Assembly: GCA_963717695.1 (NCBI GenBank)
Contig: CAVQWR010000003.1
Span: forward strand, 248,001-312,000
Length of the DNA: 64,000 bases
From: CAIWHR01 sp963717695
GTDB taxonomy: Bacteria > Pseudomonadota > Gammaproteobacteria > Burkholderiales > Casimicrobiaceae
Reading direction: 5' to 3'
Shown here: in pieces, positions 16,696 to 28,250 of the stretch
Numbering within the stretch: position 1 is the stretch's first letter
Layout of the letters: the number at the start of each line of letters is the position of its first letter
The notes under the pieces: generated by a model
The model's input: the letters and a program-made list of their open reading frames with translations, nothing else
Told to the model about the DNA's origin: nothing
Database searches by the model: none
Translations under genes and position numbers: made by a program

Positions 16696-16734
16696 GGCTA
16701 ACGCGAGCAACGTGAGCGTTAAGCCGCGAAGCGG
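16696..16734. repeat. Overlapping imperfect hairpins in intergenic region
   Basis: GGCTAACGC pairs with GCGTTAAGCC around an 11-nt loop, with one bulged base. Its right arm overlaps a second stem CCGC-GAA-GCGG. The position between two converging genes (BON protein and EF-G) suggests a terminator or a REP-like element; no T-run is present. The rest of the 236-bp gap shows nothing I recognise. Confidence 0.4.
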
Positions 16735-16784
16735 CGGCCGGAACTACAAAGCGATCGGGGCGCGCAGCAGTTTTGGAGATGGCT

Positions 16785-18837
16785 TCACTCTTCCTCGACG
16801 CGCCGCGACTTCTTGTACTCTTCCTTGAGCTGCTGCTGCAGGTTAGGCGGCGCCTGCTCGTAGCGCGCCAGTTCCATCGACCACGAGCCGTGGCCGCCGG
16901 TCACGGACTTCAACCGCGCCGAATAGCCTTCGAGCTCGACCAGCGGCGCCAAGCCGTTGATCACGATGATCCCGGGCTGCAATCCCGTCGTGCCGGTGAC
17001 CTGACCGCGCCGCGACGAGAGATCGCCGGCGATGTCGCCGGTGTTCGATTCCGGGCAGACGACCTCGACGTTGACGATCGGCTCCAGCACGATCGGACGC
17101 GCCTTCTCGACCGCGTCGAGGAATGCCTTGCGCCCCGCGGACACGAACGCGACTTCCTTCGAGTCGACCGGATGGTGCTTGCCGTCGTAGACGACGACGC
17201 GCACGTCCTGCATCGGGAATCCGGCGATGGCGCCGGTCGCGAGTACCTGCTCGACACCCTTCTGCACCGCCGGCATGAACTGGTGCGGAATCACGCCGCC
17301 CTTCGTGCTGTCGACGAACTCGAAGCCCGCGCCGCGACCGAGCGGCTCGACGCGCAGAGACACCTCGCCGAACTGGCCCGCGCCGCCGGTCTGCTTCTTG
17401 TGGCGGTGGAAACCCTCCGCGGACGCCGTGATCGTCTCGCGATACGGAATGCGCGGCGGCCGCGTCTCGATCTCCAGCTTGAACTGCGCGGCCATCCGCT
17501 CGAGGATCGAGCGCAGGTGCAGCTCGCCCAGCGCACGCAGCACCGTCTCGTTGGTGGTCGCGTCGTGCTCGATCACGAGCGTCGGGTCCTCCGCGAGCAT
17601 CCGGTGCAGCACGTCGGAGATGCGCTGCTCGTCGCCGCGCTTCTTCGGCGTGATCGCGACGCCGTGCATCGGCACCGGGAATTCCAGCGGACGCATGTGG
17701 ATCTGGTCCTCGTCGTGCGAGTCGTGCAGCACGGCGTCGAAGACGATCTCGTCGACCTTGGCGACCGCGGCGATGTCACCCGGCACCGCGCGGTCGATCT
17801 CGACGTTCTTGCCGCCCTGCAGCAGGAAGAGATGCCCGACCTTGAACGGCTTGCGGCTGTCGCCGACGAAGAGCTGCGTGTCGCGGGTGACCGTGCCCTG
17901 GTGCACGCGAAACACGCCGAGCTTGCCCACGAACGGGTCGACGACGACCTTGAACACGTGCGCGAGCACGTGCTTCTTCGGGTCCGGCTCGGAACGGAAT
18001 TCGCTGGCCGTCTCGCCGCTTGCCCTTGTGGAAGAGCGGCGGATTGCCCTCGGTCGGGTTCGGGGCGAGCTTCACGAGCACGTCGAGCAGCTCCGCCACG
18101 CCCGCGCCGGTCTTCGCCGACACGAAGCACACGGGCACGAGGTGTCCCTCGCGCAGCGCCTTCTCGAACGGCGCGTGCAGCTGATCCGGCGAGATCTCGC
18201 CCTGCTCGAGATAGAGCGCCATCAGCTCCTCGTCGACCTCGACGACCTGGTCGACCAGCGCGCGGTGCGCGTCGGCGACGGAGGAGAAGTCCGCTTCTCC
18301 GTCGGGATTGAAGAAGCAGTCGACGACGCGCTTGCCGCCGCCCGCGGGGAGGTTGATCGGCAGGCACTCGCGGCCGAAGCCGGCCTGGATCTGTGCGAGG
18401 ATCTGCGGCAGGTCGACATTCTCGGCGTCGATCTTGTTGACGATCACGATGCGGCACAGGCGCCGCTTCGCCGCCCAGTCCATCATCCGCGACGCGATCA
18501 TCTCGGGCCCGGTCTGCGCGCTCACGATGACGGCGGCGGTTTCCACCGCGTCCAGCGCGCCGATCGCCTGACCCAGAAAGTCTGCGAATCCCGGCGTGTC
18601 GATCAGATGGATGCGCGTGTCGGCCGTGTCGATGTGAACGATGGAGGCGCGCAGCGAGTGCTGCCAGCTCTTCTCCATCGCGTCGAAATCGCTGACCGTG
18701 GTGCCGCGCTCGACCGCGCCGGCCTCCTTGATCGCGCCGGACTTGAGAAGCAGCGCTTCGGTGAGGGTCGTCTTGCCGGCGCCGCCCTGCCCCACGAGTG
18801 CGACGGTGCGAAGATTCTGAGTGGCATAGCTCGGCAT
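16785..18837 (-). CDS. Elongation factor G-like GTPase paralogue (one frameshift)
   Basis: Translational GTPase of about 683 residues resembling EF-G/FusA2. The G domain shows GQGGAGKTT (residues 17-25) where canonical EF-G has AHIDAGKTT, then IDTPGFADF (G3) and IVNKID (G4). Domains II-V follow: RVHQGTVTRDTQLF, MHGVAITPKKRG, and C-terminal GHGSWSMELARYEQAP, matching domain IV-V. GGAGGTAGGTCGC precedes the ATG at 18837. One extra base near 18021 breaks the frame between PLFHKG and GETASEFRSEP. The altered P-loop and lack of ribosomal protein neighbours argue for a paralogue rather than the main fusA, with an uncertain role (translocation back-up, recycling or stress). Confidence 0.85.
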
Positions 18838-18868
18838 GCGACCTACCTCCGATGTTCGTGACAGGAGG

Positions 18869-18874
18869 ATTATA
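18869..18874 (-). promoter_or_regulatory. Putative -10 hexamer for EF-G paralogue
   Basis: TATAAT on the minus strand 31 nt upstream of the ATG, in the 188-bp gap after chpA. No recognisable -35. It suggests the EF-G gene has its own promoter rather than only reading through from chpA. Confidence 0.4.
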
Positions 18875-19025
18875 CCGGCGGCGGCGGGCGACGCCGGCGG
18901 CGTCGCTCGATGCGTCGGGAAATTGCCGCGGAAATGCGCGCCGGAAATGCACGGCCGCGGCAAAAGGCCGCGGCTCGCATCTTCGGAATATGTGCGACGC
19001 GGGTATTCCGGTCGGCGCGCGGCGG

Positions 19026-22000
19026 TCAGGCCGGGGTGGCGAGCGCGAGCATCTCGCGCAGGTTGCGGATGAGCTCCTCTTCCTGGAACGGCTTGCCGAG
19101 GAAGAGGTCGACGCCGAGCTCGCGCGCGCGGTTGCGGTGCTTCTCCGCGGTCCGCGACGTGATCATCACGATCGGGACGTGCGCGTTGCGCGGATCGCCC
19201 TTGATCGTCTTCGTGAATTCGAAGCCGTCCATGCGCGGCATCTCGATGTCGAGCAGGATGACGTCGGGACGCTCGACGTCGAGGAGCTGGAGCGCGTCCA
19301 CGCCGTCGCGGGCCGTGACGACGCGGAAACCCGCGCGGGTCAGGAGGCGCCCGGTGATCTTGCGCACCGTCAGCGAGTCATCGACGATCATCGCCAGCGG
19401 CGCGAGCGCGGCCGGCGGCGGCGCCTCGGCGTGACCGGTGACGCGCTCGGCGTGCGGATCGTAGGACGGCAGGTTCGCCCGCTGCGCGAGCTGCACCGGG
19501 TTGATGATCAGAACGATCTCGCCGGTGCCGAGCACGGTCGCGCCGGCGATGCCGGAAACGCGAGCGAGCTGCGGCCCGATGTTCTTGACCACGACTTCCT
19601 GGTTGCCGACCATTTCGTCGACGTGGATCGCGGTGGTGCTCTGCCCGGCGCGCAGCAGAAGGACGGGATTGAAGCGCGCCGTCTCCGGATTGTGCTGCGC
19701 GTCGCCGAGAAGCCGCGGCAGATAGAACAGCGGATAGACGACGCCCTTCCATTCGACCTGGTGCTGCACGTACATGGCGAGCAGCGCCTCGGCCTTGACC
19801 TGCTGGACCTGCTCGACCATGGGCGCGGGCAGCGCCCAGAGCCGGCCGCCCGCACGCACGAGGACGGCCTGCGCAACCGCGAGCGTGAGCGGGAGGTAGA
19901 GCAGGAACGTCGTGCCGTGTCCGGGCCGCGACGTCACTTCGACGCGTCCGCCGAGCGCGGCGATTTCGGCGCGCACGACGTCCATCCCGATGCCGCGGCC
20001 CGACACCTGCGTCACCCGGGTCGCGGTCGAGAATCCGGGCTCGAAGATGAATTCGATCAGGTTGGCATCGGTGGGCTGCGCATCGGCGGCGATGCGGCCG
20101 AGCGCGACCGCCTTCGCACGGATCTGCGCGAAATCGAGGCCCGCGCCGTCGTCGGCGATCTCGATCGCGATTTCGTTGCCGACCTGGCGCACCGTCAGCG
20201 TGATCTCTCCGGTCTCGGCCTTGCCGGCGGCGACGCGTGTCGCGCGCGGCTCGACGCCGTGGTCGAGCGCGTTGCGCAGCAGGTGCTCGAGCGGACCGGC
20301 GAGCTTTTCCAGCACCGAGCGGTCGAGCTCGACCTGCCCGCCGCGGATCTCGAGATTGGCGCGCTTGTCGAGCTCCTTCGCCGTCGCGCGCATGATCCGG
20401 TAAAGACGCTCGGACATGCTGGCGAACGGCACCGTGCGGATCGAGAACAGCTGCTGCTGCACGTCGCGCGAAAGGCGCGCCTGCGCGACCAGCGCGGCGT
20501 CGGCGTCGTCGAGGTTCTTCAGGAGCGACTGCTGGACGGTGGAGACGTCGTTGACGCCTTCGGCGAGCGAGCGGGTGAGCTCCTGGAAGCGCGTGTAGCG
20601 GTCGAACTCAAGCGGATCGAAGCCCTCGGCCGCCTCGCCCACCTGCGACATCCGCGACTGGATCTGCGACTCGCCCTGGATTTCGATCTCGCGCACCTGC
20701 GTGCGCAGCCGGATGACGCTGCCGGTCAGTTCGAGCAGGTTGCTCTTCAGCGCCCGGAGCTCGCCTTCGACCCGCGCGCGCGTGATCGCCACTTCGCCGG
20801 CCTCGTTGACGAGGCGGTCGATGACGTCGGCGCGCACGCGCAATAGCGGCCGCTGCGCGGCATCGGTCTCGATCGCGGGCGCGGGAGCGGCGGGTGCGGC
20901 CGTGGCCGGGATCACCGTCGCAGGTGCACTCGGCGCCGGCGCGGCCATCGGCACGACGATCGGTCGCTCGGCGACCGGCGGCACTGCCGCGACGGGAGCC
21001 GGCACCGGCTCGTGCTCCGGCGTCGTGGCACGCTCGGTCGGGAACGCGGCGGCGACGTCCGCGGAGACCCAGGGCAGCGCGACATTGGTGCGTCCTTCGC
21101 GCAGCGCCTCGAGCACGAATGCGACGCGATCGAGATCGTCGTCGAGCGCGTCGAAAAGCGCCGGCGTTCCCGCCACCGGCGTGTCGCCCGCGACGAGCCG
21201 CGATTCCATCAGGTGGGTGAGCTCGCCGAGACGCATCGCGCCGGCCATGCGCGCGCTGCCCTTGAACGTGTGCAGCGTACGGCGCAACTTGCTTGCATAC
21301 TCGTCGCTGCCGGGCTGACGGCGCCAGGCGCGGAGCTCCTCGCCGGCCTGCGGAAAGAGCTCCGCCGCCTCTTCGAGGAAGATCGGGAGCACGTCGCGGT
21401 CGACGTCGTCGTGCACGCCGGCAAGCGGATCGGTCTTCACTTCGGCCACGGGCGACGCCGTGGCGACATCCAGCGCATCCATCGGACCCGACTCGGTCAC
21501 GGCGGCCTGCGCCGCGGGACGCAGCTCGGTGACGACCGCGGGCTTCGCCGCCTGCGTTGCGGCGTCGGGCGCAGCAGGTTCGGCAGCGTGCTCCTCCGCG
21601 TGCAGCGCGCGGGCGGCTTCGCGCTCGGCATGCGCCTCGGCGTCCGTCATTACCGGCTCGGGAATCGCTTCCTGACGCAGCGACTCCAGCTCCTGCTGGA
21701 TCTCGCCGGCCTCGACTTCATCCGACGCCGTGAATCCCGCACGCGCCTTCACGCGGCCCGCCAGCGCACGCAGACCCTCGATCGCGCGGGCGAGTACCGG
21801 CTGCGCCGGGCCGGGCGGCGGCGTACCGCGCTCGGCGAGACCGCTCAGGCATTGTTCCAGTGCCTTCGCGGTGTCCGCGACCAGCGGGAAGCCGCCGGTC
21901 CGGTGAATGCCGCACAGCGTATGGCTCGCGCGCACCATTTCGGTCGACGGGACGTGGTGCGAGTCGAATTGCAGCAGTTCGAGCTCGCGCGCGAGCGTCG

Positions 22001-24910
22001 CGAGGTGCTGGTCCGCCTCGTCGACGAGTATCTGGAAGAGCGCCGCCGAGAGCGTCACGTCGCCGATGGTGATGTTGTCGTTCTCGTCCGGCAGGGTCTC
22101 CGGCATCCCCGCGTCGGCGGCGAATCCGGGAACGTCGGCGGGCGCGGGCACGGCTTCGTTCGCGCCTTCGATGGGCGGCAGTTCCGTCGGTTCCGGTGCC
22201 GGTGCCGGCGCCTCATGGACCGCCTCGCTCTTTCCGGCGTGCGGCGGCGGCCGGCCGGCCGCCGCGTCGAACAACGAGATCACTTGCGGCGACGAGCTCT
22301 CGTGCGTCGCGCCGAGTTCGGGCAGCGCGAACAGCTCGAATTCCTCTGCGGATCCGCCTGCGGCTTCCGGTTCGGGAGCGGGCAGCGGCTCCGGTTCCAG
22401 CTCGAGCACGGGCTCGGCGTCCGCTTCGGGCTCCGCGACCTGCGGCGGCGCGAATTCGTGCTCCGGCACGGCCGGGGTTGGCGCCAGCGCCGACTCGCGC
22501 CCCTTCGGCAGCTCGGCCTCGACGGCTTCGATCGCCGCATGCAGCACGCCCGGGTTGACGACGACTCGCCCACTGGCGGAAATCGCAGCGACCCACGACG
22601 TGAATTCGCGGTGCGCCGTCGCGATCATCGAGAGCACCGCGGGCGTGACCGGATGATCGTCCTCGAGCAGCCGATTCAGAATCTTCTCGACGCCGAAGGC
22701 GATTTCGCCGAGGTCGGTCAGTCCCACCATCCGCCCACTGCCCTTCAGCGTGTGGAACTGGCGGCGCACCGTGCGCAATGCTTCGCGGTCGCCCGGATTG
22801 GCGTCAAGCGCGTGCCGCTGCACGTCGACCGTTTCCAGCACTTCCTGGGCTTCGGCCAGATAGATGCCGACGAGCTCCTCGTCGAGACCGGTGGCATCGG
22901 TGTCGAGCAGGCGCTGCGTCTCCTCCGAGATCGCGGGAGCGGGTGCGGCTGCGCCGCTCTCGGCAATCGCCTCGACGGCGGCCGCGAGTCCGCCGGCGCC
23001 GCCGGCGTCGAGCTCGTTCAGCGCGACCTCGGCCTGCAGGATGAGGCCCTCGTCGCCGATCAGCTCGGCGTCGTCGCGGAGGCTCGCGAGCTTCGCGCGA
23101 AGCGACTCGCGGATCGCAACGTCGGCGGGCGCGTGGCGGATCTCGTCGACGAGCTGCGGCAACGCATTGCGCAGCTCCCTGACCGCCGCCTCGACTGAAT
23201 CACCATGGTCGGCCGCAACCTCTTTCGGCGCCTCGCCGAGGCGCTTCGCGAGGAGCGGCGCGATGAGCCGCTCGCGGTCCGGACGCTGCTGCTCGACCGC
23301 CTCGATGTAGAAGCCGAGCCCCGACAGCGCCTCGGCGAGGAGCTCGAGGTCCTCGTTCGGAACCTCGGTCTCCGGATTGGCATACGTGTCGATCTGCGCT
23401 TCGCAAAGGCCGAGCAGGCGCTCGGCGTCGTCGAGGCCCAGGATGCGGAGCGCGCCCGGATCTGCTGGCTGTCCTTGGTGAGCGTCGCGAGCTCGCCGCG
23501 CTTCGACGGGTCGCGGAAGAAGGCGTCCAGCACCTGCTCCATGTGGCGGAGGTTCGTCTGGATCTCGCGGCCGACCTGCGCCAGCAGCACGCGCTCCTGC
23601 GCGCGCTTCGACATCTCGTCGAGGAGCGGCGCGGCGCCGCCCGCGGCGGGCCGCGCGAGCTGCGCGTTGCCGAGCCGCGCGACCATCGCCTCGACCTGCT
23701 TGGGGAAGTCCTGCGACAGGCTCGCGTAGTTCTCGAACGCGCTTTCGGCCAGCAGGATGCCGGTCGCGTATTCCATCGCGAACGGTTCGGAGATCGACTG
23801 CGGCAGCTTGTTGAGCCGCTCGACCAGCGCCGCCGTCAGCTTCATCAGCGCACCGTTGCCGACCTCCGCAGCGTGCTTGTGCACGGAGGCAAGCGTCTGC
23901 TTCAGCTTCGGCAGGTTCTCGGGACGCCCCGACGTGAACTTGAGCCAGGCGTCCTTGGCGGCATTGAGGAGCTCGCGCGCATCGCGCAGGTGCGGCTCTA
24001 TGCGCACGAGGTCGGCATTCAGCACCTCGGCGGACGGGATGAGCCCGCCGAGCCTGAAGCCGCGCTGCACCGCCTGCACGGACGGCGCGACCGGCGCGCT
24101 GATCGCGACGTAATAGAGGACTTCGCGGCGCAGGCGGTCGGCGACCTTGCCCGAGCCTTCGACGACGCGCCGGATCTGCAGGTCGACGCGCGCCGCGAGC
24201 TGCTTCACGCCGAAGCCCGATTCGAGGCCGCGCTCGACCAGCGCGTCGAGCAGCGCGCCCACCGTCCACCAGAAAGCGCGCAGGTTCTGCTGCGTGGTCG
24301 CGCTTTCGATGGCGGCGACGGCGTCGCGCATCGTGACCGCACCCTCGTCGTCGCCGCGCAGCCACCCAAGGAGCCCGCGCTGATAGAGGCGGCGCTGCTT
24401 CACCATGTACGACGGCAGCTTGTTGGGGGGGATCACCTGCGGCGTCCCGAGGCGCGGCGCGCGCGGACCGAGATCCGGGTAGAAGAGATCGGTCGGCGCC
24501 GAGGCCCTGACCCCGCGCGAGCGCTGCATCAGCTCGTATTCGGGGAAGAGCTTCAGCGGCACGGGAGGCGCGCCCTTGACGAGCTCGTCCAAGAAGATGC
24601 GGAGCTTGCGGCACGACTTGTCGACGAGGTCGCACACCGCAGGGATTTCGCGCGGGTCCATTTCCGCGAGCAGCGAGAGCTGGCGCTCGATCTCGTCGCA
24701 GAACGCGACGACGGCGTCGAGCCCCACCATCTGGATCGCACCCGCCGCCTGGTGGACGTGTGTGCGCGCGTGCTTCAGCGGCGCCGGATCGGCGGGCGCC
24801 GCGCGAAATGCCGCAAGCGACTCGAGGCCGCGCGTCAGCGCCTGGTCGATCTCACCCTGGACCCACGAGAGAGGGCCGAGGTCGAATTCGTTTGTGGAGT
24901 CGGTCGCCAT
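19026..24910 (-). CDS. chpA: ChpA/PilL hybrid histidine kinase of the type IV pilus Chp system (one frameshift)
   Basis: Giant CheA-like kinase of about 1,961 residues that senses through PilJ and phosphorylates PilG/PilH to control twitching. N-terminal third: degenerate Hpt-like helices (THVHQAAGAIQMVG). Then Hpt domains with FHTLKGSGRM, a degenerate SHTLCGIHRTGG (Lys replaced by Cys) and LHTFKGSARM, separated by Ala/Pro/Glu linkers. The C-terminal part has the dimerisation and ATPase domains (LRNALDHGVEPRAT, DDGAGLDF, GRGIGMDVV), a CheW-like domain, and a receiver (VDDSLTVRK, LLDIEMPRMDGF, GKPF). One G is missing near 23456, splitting IRGALRILGLDD. Start ATG at 24910 with AGGA upstream. 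Last gene of pilG-H-I-J-chpA. Confidence 0.92.
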
Positions 24911-24993
24911 GATGGTCCTGTCGGATCCTCGACACTTGAGCAAGAACCGGGCCCGCGCCCTGCGTCAGCGCCGTGCCCCGCGCCGCGTCCGTC

Positions 24994-27195
24994 TCAGACC
25001 TTGAACCCCGCCACCGAACTGCGCAGTTCCGCTGCGAGCCGCGTCAGCTGTCCGATCGACACGTTCGTCTGCTTCGTGCCCTCGGTGGTTTCCTCGGTGA
25101 TCTTGAGGATGCCCTGCATGCCGCGCGTCACATCCGACACCGACGCCGACTGCTTCTGCGTCTGCGCCGAGATGCCGCCGATGAGCTCGGCCAGTTCGCG
25201 CGACACGCGCCGGATCTCCTCCAGCGCCTGACCGGCGGCGTCGGAGAGCTTCGTTCCCTCGACCACGCCGACCGTCGACTTCTCCATGGCCGCCACCGCG
25301 TCCTGGGTGTCGGCCTGAATGGTCTTCACGATCGCCTCGATCTGCTTCGTCGCCTCGCCCGAGCGCTCCGCCAGCCGCTGCACTTCCTCGGCCACCACGG
25401 TGAACCCGCGGCCCGCCTCGCCTGCGGATGCGGCCTGGATGGCGGCGTTCAGCGCGAGCACGTTCGTCTGCTCGGTGATGTCGGAGATGAGCTCGACGAT
25501 CTCGCCGATCTCTAGCGAGGATTCGCCGAGGCGCTTGATCCGCTTCGACGTGTCCTGGATCTGCGTGCGAATCTCGTTCATGCCGGCGATCTGGTTCTGC
25601 ACCGACTGCGCGCCCTTTTCGGCGGCGGCCAGCGACTGCTGCGCGACCTTCTGCGACTGCGCGGCGCTCTGCGACACTTCGCTGATCGACTGCGCCATCT
25701 GCAGCACCGACGACGACGCCTGCTGAATTTCCTTGTTCTGCCGCTGCGACGCCTCGTACAGGCGGTTCGAGATCGCCTGCGCGTCCTGCGTCGCCTTCGC
25801 CACCTGGTCGGTCGCCGAGTTGATGCCCTTGACCAGCGTGCGGAGCTCCTCGATCGTGAAGTTGATCGAGTCCGCGATCGCGCCGGTCACGTCCTCGGTC
25901 ACCGATGCCTGCACCGTGAGGTCGCCGTCGGCGAGATTGCCCATCTCGTTCAGCAGCCGGAGAATGGCCTCCTGGTTGCGCTTGTTCTCCTGCTCGCTCT
26001 CGAGGGCGCGGATGCGCGCGTCGTCGAGGAACACCTTGCCGAGCAGGATCAGCGCGGCGAGCGCCAGCACGGCGAAGAGGATGGCGAGCCACAGCGTGAC
26101 GGTGCGCAGCCGCCCGCCGCCCTCGAACGAGTCGGCGAGGAGCGTCGTGTCGTTGAGAAGCGCCTCGGATTCGCTGTTGACCGCGCGCGCCGCCTGCTTC
26201 GCCGTCACGAGGCGGTTCATGTTCTGCAGGATCGCGCTGACGCCGGCGTCGTAGTTGACGAAGCGCTTCGAGAGCTCGACCAGCGTCGTGCGCGCCTCGT
26301 CGTTCTTCACGCCCGGAAGGCGCAGCGATTCGCTGCCCTTCAGCAGGCCGTTCAGGATGTCGCGGAAGGTGCCGGCGTCCTTGCCGAGCAGGAACGCGAC
26401 CTCGGGATCGATTTCCTCGGACGACGCGAGCGCGTTGGCGTTCTTGCCGATCCGCTGCGACAGCACCGCGAGCTGATTGGCGTATTCGACTTCGCGCAGG
26501 CTGCCGTTGCCCTGCCCGATCTGCTGCGCCGCCTGCTGCGCGAGCTCGAGGATCGCCGTGTTGCCCTGGTTGATGGTCTCGAGCCCCTTGGCGAGCGACG
26601 TCAGCGCCTGCTGGTTCTCGAGCACGCGCCCCGCGTTGGTGTCCACCCGCGCCCAGCGCTCCTTGATCGCCAGGAGCTGCTTGGTCGTCGCCGCGTCCTG
26701 GATCACATCGAGCGACACGCCCTTGATGGTGCCGCCCGACACGAGCGGCTCCAAGTCGCTGCGGAAGCGGTCGCGGCTGTCCTTCACCGCCGCGAACGCC
26801 GCGTTCTGGCCCTGCGCCGCGAGCGCCGTGCCGCGGGCGAGGCGCTGCGAGAGCATCTGCATTTCGGTGGCCGTCGACGCCATCGCGGAGCCCTGCGCCG
26901 CGACCCGCGCGTCGAGAATCACCATCAGCGCCGCCAGGATCAGGAACAGCACCATGAGCCCGCCCAGCACCTGGAACTGCCGCACGATCGGCAGGTGCCC
27001 GACGAGCGGGATGCGCCACGGCGCCGCGACGTCGCCCTTCGCCGCGCGGAGCTGGTCCATGATGGAGACCGATGCCAGCGGGTCGTAGCCCGCCGTCCCG
27101 GCGCGCACCTGCGTGGTGGGCATGTCAAGGTCGAGCGGCTGATCGGCGTTCTTGCCGGCGCCGAAGAGTTTCGGCAACTTCAGGTTGAGCGCCAT
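24994..27195 (-). CDS. pilJ: PilJ methyl-accepting chemoreceptor
   Basis: Inner-membrane chemoreceptor of 733 residues for the type IV pilus Chp pathway. TM1 lies at about 77-94 and TM2 at about 366-388, enclosing a periplasmic PilJ-type ligand domain with paired helical repeats (MLSQRLARG, LAVLSQRIGKNANAL). A HAMP-like linker follows, then the cytoplasmic signalling hairpin with the conserved tip ASAGEAGRGFTVVAEEVQRL. The long cytoplasmic N-terminus (about 75 residues) before TM1 is normal for PilJ. Frame intact; ATG at 27195 preceded by GGGAGGAACC. Sits between pilI and chpA on one transcript. Confidence 0.95.
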   Translation of the reverse strand: MALNLKLPKLFGAGKNADQPLDLDMPTTQVRAGTAGYDPLASVSIMDQLRAAKGDVAAPWRIPLVGHLPIVRQFQVLGGLMVLFLILAALMVILDARVAAQGSAMASTATEMQMLSQRLARGTALAAQGQNAAFAAVKDSRDRFRSDLEPLVSGGTIKGVSLDVIQDAATTKQLLAIKERWARVDTNAGRVLENQQALTSLAKGLETINQGNTAILELAQQAAQQIGQGNGSLREVEYANQLAVLSQRIGKNANALASSEEIDPEVAFLLGKDAGTFRDILNGLLKGSESLRLPGVKNDEARTTLVELSKRFVNYDAGVSAILQNMNRLVTAKQAARAVNSESEALLNDTTLLADSFEGGGRLRTVTLWLAILFAVLALAALILLGKVFLDDARIRALESEQENKRNQEAILRLLNEMGNLADGDLTVQASVTEDVTGAIADSINFTIEELRTLVKGINSATDQVAKATQDAQAISNRLYEASQRQNKEIQQASSSVLQMAQSISEVSQSAAQSQKVAQQSLAAAEKGAQSVQNQIAGMNEIRTQIQDTSKRIKRLGESSLEIGEIVELISDITEQTNVLALNAAIQAASAGEAGRGFTVVAEEVQRLAERSGEATKQIEAIVKTIQADTQDAVAAMEKSTVGVVEGTKLSDAAGQALEEIRRVSRELAELIGGISAQTQKQSASVSDVTRGMQGILKITEETTEGTKQTNVSIGQLTRLAAELRSSVAGFKV

Positions 27196-27261
27196 GGTTC
27201 CTCCCGGGATCGCATCTGCACCCGCGGTGACGCGGGGCCTTCGTTTTCTATCGGCATGGCG

Positions 27262-27792
27262 CTAGGCGGAGACCCGCAGGAAATTGGCGTCCTGCGCAAG
27301 CAGCGCGAGATCGATTTCCTGCCAGACGGCGCCGTCCGCGTCCATCCATCGTTGTCCGTACCACGCGGGCGCCTCGGAAGGCGGCGCCGCCGGGGCGAGC
27401 TCCGCGATGCTGCGCAGTCCCAGCACGCGCTCGACGACGATCCCCGCCTTGAAGTCGCCGACGCGCGGACCGAAGAGCAGGAGGCGCGCCTGCCCCGGGC
27501 TTGTCGCCGCCGGATTGGCGCCCTGGCCCAGGAATCCGCTGAAATCGATGACGCTGTAGAGATTGCCGCGGATGTTCGCGATGCCGAGGAACCACGGCTG
27601 CGTCAGCGGCACCGTCGCGACGGGCGGCATCGCGATCACCTCGCCCGCGTCGGCCAGCCGGATCAGCCACTGCGCGCCCGCGCACGAAAGGCCCAGCCGT
27701 GACGATTCGACCTGCGCCGCGGTCTTGCTCGCAAGGCGCGTGGCGAGCTCCTGCTGGAACGAGCGGAGGTCGAGCTTGGCGGCGCGGGCCAT
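27262..27792 (-). CDS. pilI: PilI CheW-like adaptor
   Basis: A 176-residue CheW-domain protein coupling PilJ to ChpA. Visible features are the opening LRSFQQELATRL, the beta-barrel core with WLIRLADAGEVIAMP, the conserved FLGIANIRGNLYSVIDFSGF and RLLLFGPRVGDFKAGIVVERVLGLR. Ends with NFLRVSA. Start ATG at 27792, 24 nt after the pilH stop. Order within the pilGHIJ-chpA cluster is canonical, and there are no anomalies. Confidence 0.93.
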   Translation of the reverse strand: MARAAKLDLRSFQQELATRLASKTAAQVESSRLGLSCAGAQWLIRLADAGEVIAMPPVATVPLTQPWFLGIANIRGNLYSVIDFSGFLGQGANPAATSPGQARLLLFGPRVGDFKAGIVVERVLGLRSIAELAPAAPPSEAPAWYGQRWMDADGAVWQEIDLALLAQDANFLRVSA

Positions 27793-27816
27793 GGGGCGGT
27801 TGGCGTGGGTGGACGA

Positions 27817-28182
27817 TCAGCCGAGCGCGACGATCTTCGCGAGGAGCTCGTCCTTGTTGATCGGCTTCACGACGTAGTCGCGCGCGCCCTGGCGCATGCC
27901 CCAGATCTTGTCCGTCTCCTGGCTCTTCGACGTGCACAGGATGATCGGGATCGTCCGCGTCTCGGCGTCGCGGCTGATCGCGCGCGTCGCCTGGAAGCCA
28001 TTAAGGCCCGGCATGACGACGTCCATCAGGATGAGATCGGGATGCACCTGCCGCGCCTTCAGGATCGCGTCCTCGCCGTTGTCGCTGGCGACGACCTCGT
28101 ATCCCGCCTTCGAGAGCATGTCGTTCAGCACGTGACGCTCGGTCGGCGAATCGTCGACGATCAGAATTCTCTTGATTGCCAT
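27817..28182 (-). CDS. pilH: PilH response regulator
   Basis: Single receiver domain of 121 residues, phosphorylated by ChpA and thought to act in pilus retraction control or as a phosphate sink. Acidic pair in ILIVDDSPTERHV, phospho-acceptor Asp in LILMDVVMPGLNGFQ, conserved Thr/Ser in LCTSKSQ and Lys in VVKPINKDEL. The start ATG at 28182 has AGGAG six bases upstream; a longer in-frame upstream extension is rejected because it has no domain content. Lies between pilG and pilI. Confidence 0.95.
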   Translation of the reverse strand: MAIKRILIVDDSPTERHVLNDMLSKAGYEVVASDNGEDAILKARQVHPDLILMDVVMPGLNGFQATRAISRDAETRTIPIILCTSKSQETDKIWGMRQGARDYVVKPINKDELLAKIVALG

Positions 28183-28250
28183 TGCTCCTGCCCTGTTTCG
28201 CATTTCCCCCGCGGCGGACCCGTGCCCGCCGGCAGCGCCGCCTTGCATCG

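Noticed and set aside
16696..16734. Integron attC-like site
   Set aside because: GTTAAGC and GCTAAC resemble the outer boxes, but the structure is too short, there is no integrase, and flanking genes are ordinary core genes.
21012..23198. Long plus-strand frame opposite chpA
   Set aside because: Composition is Arg/Ala/Gly shadow coding; the minus strand has the Hpt and ATPase domains.
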